In this document: one piece after another, positions 56,032 to 64,000 of the stretch
How positions within the stretch are numbered: the stretch's first letter is position 1
Layout: each line of letters opens with the position of its first letter
NCBI GenBank assembly: GCA_010909165.1
Contig: VJWM01000044.1
Span: 1,612,001 to 1,676,000, forward strand
Length of the DNA stretch: 64,000 nucleotides
From: Anthoceros angustus
Lineage: Eukaryota > Streptophyta > Anthocerotopsida > Anthocerotales > Anthocerotaceae
Reading direction: 5' to 3'
Made by a program: the position numbers and the translations under genes
Notes under the pieces: generated by a model
What the model saw: only the letters and a program-made list of their open reading frames with translations
Told to the model about the DNA's origin: nothing
The model's database searches: none

Positions 56032-56446
56032 TTAGTTACAAATGATGCTCTGTCCATTTATGCACTTAGGATCTTGTGCTTCGTCAACATGAACATCTAT
56101 TTGCCTTGTGCAACAATGTGAAGACGTCAAGTCAATGAAACCAGGGTCATGAGAGTTTGGAATCCCAAGTATCCCAGGATTGTCATTCATGAATGAATCC
56201 ATGGCCTCCCAAAATACCCAGTCGGAAGCATATACGCCAGTTGTGAGCTTCCTAGACTCCACCTTATATTGCCTCTTCAAGTTGCCCAGTTTGTTCTTGC
56301 ATTGGAGGCCTATGGGCTTCAAATTTTGGCACATATGAGAAATCTTAGCTGCAATGTTATGATAGTGATGAACCGCCAAATTCCCTCTCTGAAGGTGCTC
56401 CACAGAGACCTTATCAAAAGCCTCAATCAATGCGAAAGTGCTTTCG
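56032..56446 (-). pseudogene. Myb/SANT-like (trihelix-type) DNA-binding domain fragment
   Basis: Minus-strand frame from about 56446, just after an in-frame TGA, to 56032. It reads ESTFALIEAFDKVSVEHLQR, GNLAVHHYHNIAAKISHM, GLQCKNKLGNLKRQYKVESR, then ASDWVFWEAMDSFM. This is the Myb/SANT-like fold found in plant trihelix proteins and in the accessory protein of PIF/Harbinger transposons. The expected first tryptophan segment is missing and no start codon precedes the domain, so it is truncated. Its place next to large tandem repeats favours a transposon origin. Confidence 0.6.
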
Positions 56447-57140
56447 GCTGTTCATGCCGCAATTTGGCCACTTTTATCTTCACTACATTCATCGATGGTT
56501 CACCTCGTATGAAGAAAGATGAAAGAATCTGAGAACAAAATGGAAGTTGAGACAAAGAGCCCGAAGAATCTAGCATGTGAGAGGAATCCACTCTAGTAGC
56601 TTAGAAGAAAACCACAAAGAACAAAAATTAGAGCCCAAGATAGATTACTAAGAGAATTACTCATACGATGAACATAGCATTCCCAGAGCTACGAACGAAA
56701 GGCTCCATCGGTGGCTCTCGCCGATAGACTGCCCTATTTTTAGGGCGGCCCAATATCCCCGCGATAGAGGGAGACGGGATCCACAGACAAGATAAAAATG
56801 CCCAATGTGAACAATACTTCAGAGGAAATGTGGAGACTTTATAAAAAGAATGAGGTGGGAAATCCCATCTACCCCGAGGCTAAAGGGGACAACCCACGAC
56901 GGGGCACCAGGCTAGGGAGGCCGTGCCCCCGCACTAATCTAGGAACCCTTCAGAGGTAGGAACACATTGTCGAGGTGGTGTAAGGTAGGGGAAGTATGTA
57001 AGTCGCCCATTAGCCCCCCCCTTTATTGTCGATGTCGTGTTTTTTGAGCGGTCTGATGGTTTAATTTCTTCTGCAGCATGTTTGGATGCCTCTTTTTTAT
57101 TTATTGTATGTTTGTGTTGCAAGGCTTGTTTTTTCTTGAT
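56447..57140. other. Intergenic, transposon-like region
   Basis: No gene supported. A (C)n-rich stretch lies near 57014-57022. Confidence 0.35.
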
Positions 57141-57148
57141 CATTGATG

Positions 57149-57300
57149 TGTGTTTACGGCTTTTGGGTATTCCAGCTTGCAAGCCTCAAGGTGTTCCAGC
57201 GTTGCGTGTGTGTTTACGGCTTTCGGGTACACCTGCTTACGGGCCTCAAGGTGTTCCTGCGTTGCGTGTGTGTTTACGGCTTTCGAGTACACCAACTTAC
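57149..57300. repeat. 60-bp tandem repeat, 2.5 copies
   Basis: TGTTTACGGCTTT at 57151, 57211 and 57271 marks units of exactly 60 bp (core GCCTCAAGGTGTTCC, GCGTTGCGTGTG). Because 60 is a multiple of three, several frames stay open through it; these are not taken as genes. Confidence 0.88.
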
Positions 57301-58265
57301 ATTTATTCCTTGCTTTATCCAGCAACTTATCCTACATAACCCGCCCCAACAGACCATACCTTCCGACATTACTTAACCTAATCCACTGCTCCTCATGGCT
57401 ACGCCAGCACACTATACAGATTTGGGGACTTTGCCTCCCATATACTCCACACTTATTGTAATACAAATTTGGGGACCACCATCCGCTCAACACTTACCAC
57501 CACCCATGAAATTTCTTAGAAAAATACCAATACAAATACAACATAGCTAACTTCAGCAAAAACATATTTTAATAAGAAAGCCTAAAGAGTCGAACTCTCG
57601 CCCGTCATGGGCATGTCAATTTTTCTTGTGGGAACCGCCACAACATATAATGCATATTTGAATTGTAAACCAAATAGTATTAAATAATAATATATATAAT
57701 ATATATAAAATGTTCTAACATTTTACACTTCCGATTACAATGATACTGTAAATTCCATGTCATAGCAGCCTGGGACTGTATACACGAGGGAGGATTTACT
57801 ACCAGCTACACTTAGATGGGAGGGTTTACTACCAGCTATACTCAAACTAGGTGACTAAAACTCGGCGGATATAATCCATAGACCTCTCCGATATCTGACC
57901 TATCCGGTATATGGGATGACCTACATCGTACTAATCGTATTCGAAGTCCTCCCGACGAGTTCATCCTAAATAGTTCGAAAAACTCTAAACTTCAGACCCA
58001 CAAAATGGGAAGTGGGGAATCATTTACAAAAAGGCACTACGCATCTTCCAAATAATTGGAGCGCAACGTCCCAGGCATCATGCGAAGTAGGCAGCACATT
58101 GACGTCTTTCCTATGCACATCATGGTCGTCCACCATAGGTGCCGTTTGCTGTCTCTGCACATCGCGTTCTTCCACCTGGGCTTGCCGTGAAAGTAAGGAT
58201 CCAGGCCACAAAATGTGCCAGCGCGTCAAGCTACACGATACGTCGTGGCAAGCTGGTTTTCAGGA
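57301..58265. other. AT-rich 3' flank of the SPT16 gene
   Basis: No gene. TATA-rich run at 57675-57705 and a short direct repeat (GGGAGG-TTTACTACCAGCTA) at 57790 and 57820. Confidence 0.45.
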
Positions 58266-61200
58266 TCACCTGAATTTACCCCTCTTTGGAGGAGGGCCTC
58301 TTGAGTCCCGTGGATCCGGAGCTCGAGCTTTACCTGCAGCCTTTGCTTTCTTTCTTCTCCTGTCATCATCACTATCAGACTCCTCACCTTTTTCTCTGTC
58401 TTCTCTGGTTGCTTGGGCTTCCAATTCATCCCAAGTCATCCCTTCCTCCTCGTCCTCTTCTTCTTCCTCCTCCTCCTCAGATTCAACCACAGACTCATCA
58501 TCAGAGTCATCATCCTCCGACTCAGATGCTTCATCCACATCGGAAGGTTCATAAGCGTCAGACTCCGCGGATTTATCGGACTCAGAGTCACTGACCTCCA
58601 AGTTCAGAAATTCCCAGCCTCCATCTTCAATAAATTTATCTGGATCGTCGAGGATGGTCTTCAGTATAGGACGCCAATTCAAGTTCAATCTACTCTCATA
58701 ATACTTCACGTTCATTGAGTTTAACCATTCCTTCATGCCGTCCAATGAGGTGGAAGGAATGGCATCTATCCTGAGCACGTCACGCTTGAAATCCTTAAAG
58801 ACTATGGCCATATCAAAAGCCTTCTGGCCAAGCCCAACCCTTTCCAAATTGACTATCTCAATGTCATTGAGAGTAACTACCAGGAAAGGTATCTCTATGA
58901 GCTCCACCAGACAGTTCACAGTTGGAACAATGAATGCTGACGACTTGCTGGGAACACCATGAAATCCAAGCTCTCGGAACGGTATGTCAAACTCAAGGTC
59001 CAGCTCCCTCCAGGGCGATTGTTCCCAGACCTCTCCCATCTTCTTGACAAAGTTTTGAAACTCCTGATTGATCCTATTCCTCCTGTCTCTTTCCTTTTGC
59101 TCCTCTTCAATCTCATCAGGGTCATGGTATGCTGAGCGCCGTCCACCACCCAAAGTCTGCACAGACTCCATGACTTCTACATAAAATTGCACATCCTTGG
59201 CCTTCTTAGTACCTACCATAATAGGATTATGCAAGTGAAAATGAACCAGAGTGATCATCTCCTTCTCCGCTGGCTGAAAGAAGGCATGTTTGATATTCCT
59301 GTACATAATATCCACTCGCTCATCATGCTTCATAGTGGCATAACGGAAACCATTGGAATGAGCCTCCAAAGTTCCGCTCATCTTCCGACCCCTGCCTCCA
59401 AATGGAGGTCGAATCCACAGGTCAGCCAGCCTGATCGGCCTCTTCAGACCTCCAGGTGTCAACTTTTCCTGGGTGACCAAAGTTGCTCTTTCAGCTTTTT
59501 CTGATTCTCTTTGAGCAATTTGTCGCCGCAATGTTTTAATCAGTTGCACTACTTGATTGGCATGCCGAGTATCACTTGACCTGAAGGATATCTCTTTCAT
59601 ATAGATGGACCGTGGGAACTTTTGAAAAGGTAAATCTGTTGTGGAAAATCCTGCTCCAGGGACATTGAAAATGATGCGGATGTAACAGTGGCCCCCATCT
59701 TGTTGGCTTGAGACACTTTTCACTGTGTAGATGTGAAAAGGGACCATTAAACCGTAGATTGGCAACAATATAGCTTCATTTTTCTGATCCACCTGCAACC
59801 ATGGCACAGCAAAATGGTCACAACAGGAAGCCACTGCCAACAACAGCACTACAATCTAGAGCTGCAGCTGGGCAAGGGAACATAAAACCTAAGTGCATTC
59901 AGACCTGAATCATAAGCTCTCGCACTGTCGGGATGTCATCAACATTTCGGTATGCGACAATGTCACCAATGACTTTAGAAGATCCTTGGGTGTCAGCTTG
60001 ACCAAGACCTCCAGCAGCCAGCCTCCTAGCAGTTTCTTCATTCTTCTGCCTCGCAAGTTCTTGCTGGTGCTGCCTCCTCTGTTCCTCCTTTGTCATCTCT
60101 TGAGTATCAGACCTAAGTGCTGTCTTGTAGCCCGAAGACTCCGCACCATTTGCATCAGGCTTCGGCCGGGTCTTCCTTTCTTGCCGTTCCTCAGGCTCTT
60201 CCTCCTCCTCATCTTTGAAAGAATAAGCAATATCACTGAACGACTTAGAGCACGCACTGGTCAGCACCTCCTGACCCTTTGATGCACTCACCACAACGGT
60301 GTCTGCAAGCAAGAGAGAAAACTTGGACGTTGCTGGATCCTTCTCCTGCTCAGTAGCCAGGTTCTGAAACCCGATGCTTATATTAAAGGCCATGCCTGGC
60401 TTGATGACATGGTCATTCTTTGCATTGAGCGTGGTACCCATCTCCCGAAACTCTATCCCTATACTAGTTCCTGCACTCTTGGTCAAGTTACCCAAAAATT
60501 CCGGTGCATCCTTCTGCACCACGATGTAGGCTGCTTGATAGGGAGCAGACATCTGACTGTCCGGTTTGAGAGCATTAATGGCAGCCTCATGCGCTTTAAG
60601 GAGAACTTTGTAAGCCTTCTCCTGCACCTTATCAGCATCGATCAGGTAAGTCCTGGCCACATTGGAGCAATAAGACGCATACCTTGCACCCAGCGCGCAG
60701 ATGATCACGCCTGTGGCATCATAGTACAGGGGGTCATCAGTGCTGACTGCACTTGGCCTGAGGTCAAACTGGCCCCCCGATTGAAAGACCGGCGGGAAGC
60801 AAATATCCACGTTATCAGGCCTGTAATTCACCTTCACCTTAGAGGGCTCAAGGATAGCTTCCTCCGTCTTCTCCATGAGCTCAGCATGCGTAATTTTCTC
60901 CTCCTCGTCGATAGCCACCTCTAGCTTGGGTACCACAAACAGCTTCATGACGGAGGCGCTCAAGAACGCAGCCCTTTTGATGTGAGCGATCTCCTTCTCA
61001 TCCTTGACCAGAAAGAGCTCGCCGATGGCAGGGGCCACGTCCACCTTGGCAAGCCCCGAGTCCCCTAAAACCTCCTCCCACTTCTCCATCAGGGTTCCCT
61101 CCGCCGCCTCCTTGGCCAGCACCCCGACCACAGGGCTATCCTTCTTGGACTCCTGCTTCACGGCCTCCAATATGGTCTCCATCTCCGCGCCCCCTGCCTC

Positions 61201-61569
61201 GTTCCTGGCCCTAACGTGGATCACCAGCTCCACCTGCGCCTGCTGCCGCACGGGCTTGCGCAGCGCTTCCAGCATACCAGCCTTCTTCTGCGAGCACACC
61301 ATGTGCAGCTTGCGACTCTGCAAAAACACCATGACAGTCTCCGGAAACTCATACCCTAGCAGCCACACATGCAATGCGGTGGACTTGAGGTAGCGCAAAT
61401 CCTCGGAGGTTTTGGGGGTGAGCACGGCCACAGCATCGGCCCCGTTCCACAAATTCTCCTTCCCTTCGCCCCATGCTTTGAAGAAGGCCCTGAGTCGCGT
61501 GGCCAGCAGCTCCTGGTCGATGTTCACTCCCCCGCCGCCCTTGTTATCGCCGTTCCTGGACTCTGCCAT
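58266..61569 (-). CDS. SPT16: FACT complex subunit SPT16 (1063 aa, 2 exons)
   Basis: Exon 1 59905-61569 (start ATG 61569, 555 codons), intron 59793-59904, exon 2 58266-59792 (stop TGA 58266-58268). Length matches plant SPT16 (~1070). The peptidase-like N-terminal domain covers ~1-450 (LLATRLRAFFKAWGEGKENL; DPLYYDATGVIICALGARYA; KPGMAFNISIGFQNL). A charged linker is followed by the dimerisation and middle double-PH histone-binding domains (~545-935: GLMVPFHIYTVKSVSSQQDG; LADLWIRPPFGGRGRKMSGT; ELGFHGVPSKSSAFIVPTVN). The C-terminal ~115 residues are the acidic Glu/Asp/Ser tail that binds H2A-H2B, ending in a basic patch (PPPKRGKFR). SPT16 with SSRP1 reorganises nucleosomes during transcription and replication. 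Confidence 0.96.
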
Positions 61570-62655
61570 GGCCGCCTGGGGCCTACTTGCACGCTCTCAC
61601 CACGCGCTCGCCACCATGCAGCCTGCCAGCCTCCAGCTCCCTCCCTGCCGCGAATTCCTGCTGCTCCGATTCCTCGTACCCCCAGCGCCGATCGGCAGCC
61701 CCTCTCCCTCTCTGGCAGGGGTTCGCAGGGACCGGAACGCTCGCTATTTTGCCGCCAATCTCTGGTCACTACCTATAACAATCGTGACGATTCTTCCCTC
61801 CTACTCGTATTTCCACTTACCTAGGTAATACCCTACCCAATAGGGCCAGAGGCTATTTCACCTTGCAAACTCCATGCGAGGCGTCCCACTAAGCAGTGGG
61901 GCCCACCATTCGCCCAAGACGGGCGGCGCCATTCGGTTCCGGTGTCCGAGCTCGTCAACAAGCCCACGCTTCTTAACGATGCCCATATTGGCCTCCGTCT
62001 CAATCTCCGAAGATAATATTCACGCTTGTAGAATCCCGCCGATCCCGATTTCTCTCTAATCATGGCGTACACCGTACACAACACCATGTAGCGGTCCATA
62101 CAGGGCCGTCACTACTGTATTTTGGTTCGGACTTCGTGGGTACAACCCAAATATGTGCATCGGCACCACAATGAGGTTGTGATATGAACCATGCTTAATT
62201 CTGAACCATCTCCAAGGAGTATTAACTGAGTGCAGGCCGTTTCAAACAAACGAAAGCCACAGACAAATATGGAGTGGAAGCCAAGAGCGGGGATCTGAAG
62301 GCAGCGGGGAGCGGAAGGCAGGAGCGATCTGAAGCCATCGGGGAGCAGAATCCAGGAGCGGGGATTGGCTCGGGATGGGAGCGTGGGGACGGGAGCCGGT
62401 GGGCATGGGCTGCGTCGGAGGGCTGGGTAGGGACGCGTGAGCTCTGGAGGGAGTACCACGGACGGGAGCGGCACCGCCTCTGAGCCCCACGCCTTTCCCC
62501 CTTCCCCGCCTTCCGCCTCCCTTCCCACCCCCATCCCGAAAGGGCGCGCACGGGGGGTGCGGTGTGGTGGGTATGAGGAGGGCACGGGGACTAGGGCGAG
62601 GCCAGGGCCGGGGGCGAGGCCCAGGCCCAGGCCCAGGCCTCGCTCCTGGCCGGGC
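61570..62655. other. Upstream region of SPT16
   Basis: Contains the promoter and 5' leader of SPT16 (minus strand), then GC-rich low-complexity sequence (62240-62650). No separate gene supported. Confidence 0.45.
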
Positions 62656-62829
62656 CTGAAGAAAGGGACGAGAATGGGAGGTTCCTGAAGAAAGGGACGA
62701 GAATGGGAGGTTCCTGAAGAAAGGGACGAGAATGGGAGGTTCCTGAAGAAAGGGACGAGAATGGGAGGTTCCTGAAGAAAGGGACGAGAATGGGAGGTTC
62801 CTGAAGAAAGGGACGAGAATGGGAGGTTC
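62656..62829. repeat. 29-bp purine-rich minisatellite, six copies
   Basis: Units start at 62656, 62685, 62714, 62743, 62772 and 62801; core GAAGAAAGGGACGAGAATGG then GAGGTTCCT. Two degenerate partial units (CTGAATCAGAGG, CTGAATGAGAGG) follow. The plus strand is almost all purine. Confidence 0.94.
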
Positions 62830-64000
62830 CTGAATCAGAGGGGAGGAGGTTCCTGAATGAGAGGGGGAGGAGAAGGAGACGTGGGGTCATTCACTTGGGA
62901 GCATTTCGCTGGCCTCGCCTTGGCAAAGCTCCTCGACTTCCGAGGGGCATTCGGATGGAAAAATTTATGCACGCCGATCGTTGCAATGTCCATGTAAGGC
63001 TGTGGCAAGCCTGCTTACGCCATTCATGCATAGGGTCTATTGTTCTAACACTATGTACCCATCCATGTCTGGAAGCTGCTACTATGCCAATTCCCGATTG
63101 CCCTGTTTTGGTCCTTGTTGTTTGGAAGACTATTCATACAGTGGACAGGAAACTTATTGTGTCGCCTTTTCCTTGTAAGTCGAGATGAACTTGTTGTGTC
63201 ACCGTTTCCTTGCAAGTCGAGATGCATTCTGTCCAACTATGTAGCTAACATTTTTTTCATCCCTCCTTATACGGTTCAAGTGTAAAGCAAAACATAGGCT
63301 TCAACCCCGTTACAAAACCAAGGCTTCAGTGAGGCCACCAGCTCTTAGCCCTTGATTACAAACGTATAAGAGGTTGCACTAAGTACATACAAGCCTTGAG
63401 AGGCTTCACCAAGTACATACAACCCTTCAAACGTGATGACAAAACAAAGGCATCACAAAGTAAAAACTAAAGCATGCACCACAGGTTCCTAAGCACCTAT
63501 TTCATAACTAACTAAAGCACATAACCAAGTATTCACCTTATCTAAAGCTGTCATGATACTTTTTTCTTCTTCGGCCTTGAACGTTCGTCAATGCCCTTGA
63601 AACGCACCAATCGGTTGGTCATCCAGAACAAACTCCTCTAATACCGGTGTACTGCTTCTGGCCTCGTCCACCTAAGCTATAACCTCCCTAATACAATATT
63701 GTGCTTGTTCCATTATTGCGCAGACCTCAAACAAAACAGACTTGGCTTCCACAATGATTGGAATACCCATGCAAATTGCATCCAAGTCTCAATGTCGTTT
63801 CAGCTTCGACTCCTCCAAGCTACCTGGGTTGTTGGGAAGAGGTGTGACAGCAGCATTGGTGCAACGTTGTATCCTGAATATGAATATCGGGTGACATCTC
63901 GTTCTCCATAGCAAGATTCAGGTCAGGAAATGTACTTTTTTCTCCCTATGCCGGAACAGAAGATCCATTAGTACACCAAGCAAGGCGCAATAATAGGGAA
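62830..64000. other. Gene-poor terminal region
   Basis: No supported gene. Minus-strand sequence around 63570-63680 reads VDEARSSTPVLEEFVLDDQP before a stop, possibly a transposon fragment, but too short to classify. A short direct repeat (TTGCAAGTCGAGATG-type) lies at 63175-63225. Confidence 0.35.

Noticed and set aside
57585-57625. tRNA-like T-arm (GAGAGTTCGACTCTTT on the minus strand)
   Set aside because: The stem does not pair properly and no acceptor or anticodon arm could be built.

Overview
The window is nuclear DNA from a land plant. It carries spliced genes with GT-AG introns, mostly 70-150 bp long, and plant families such as MLO, PLS-type pentatricopeptide repeat (PPR) proteins, ankyrin-PGG, SRR1-like, GT92, plastid DUF2232, SPT16 and a RID1/DHX33-type DEAH helicase. 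The compact introns, the E-type PPRs and a lineage-specific style of MLO C-terminus point to a seedless plant (bryophyte, lycophyte or fern). The species cannot be fixed from sequence alone. No rRNA, intact tRNA, CRISPR array, virus or plasmid feature was seen. Exon boundaries were read by eye from splice sites, reading phase and family conservation; where lengths are given, all exon phases were checked to add up.

Region 1 (1-13,800, minus strand) is a head-to-tail cluster of four MLO-family seven-transmembrane genes, the first cut by the window edge. The final coding segment of the second gene is present three times in tandem. Region 2 (13,800-23,000) holds a NUDT9/NUDT22-like Nudix hydrolase, a TA-flanked MITE, a nested hairpin, an ankyrin-repeat membrane protein, an AT-rich single-exon SRR1-like gene, minisatellites and a short protein made only of the PGG membrane module. 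Region 3 (23,000-28,800) holds two minus-strand PPR genes (one with a rebuilt or truncated N-terminus), a DUF1279/FAM210-like membrane protein and a five-exon archaeal-type phosphoglycerate mutase. Region 4 (28,800-38,200) is mostly gene-poor. It contains a 58-bp tandem array, a 98-bp tandem array that runs up to the start of a five-exon protein-methyltransferase-like gene, and unassigned open segments.

Region 5 (38,200-49,500) contains a GT92 glycosyltransferase, a field of decayed PPR-derived repeats, and a divergent pair: an eight-exon plastid DUF2232 membrane protein (minus) and a ten-exon DEAH-box helicase (plus) sharing a 391-bp intergenic promoter. Region 6 (49,500-58,200) is repeat-rich and transposon-like: three 222-229 bp repeats, a SINE-like Pol III promoter pair, an open frame interrupted by TAG codons, three ~680-bp tandem repeats and a Myb/SANT-like remnant. 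Region 7 (58,266-61,569) is a two-exon SPT16 gene, followed by GC-rich sequence with a 29-bp minisatellite and gene-poor DNA to the end.

The genes do not form one pathway. The coherent units are the MLO cluster, the PPR/PGG neighbourhood and the divergent DUF2232/helicase pair. The least explained items are the repeated MLO terminal exon, the PGG-only protein, the 52- and 57-codon ORFs and the 53-56 kb repeat block.
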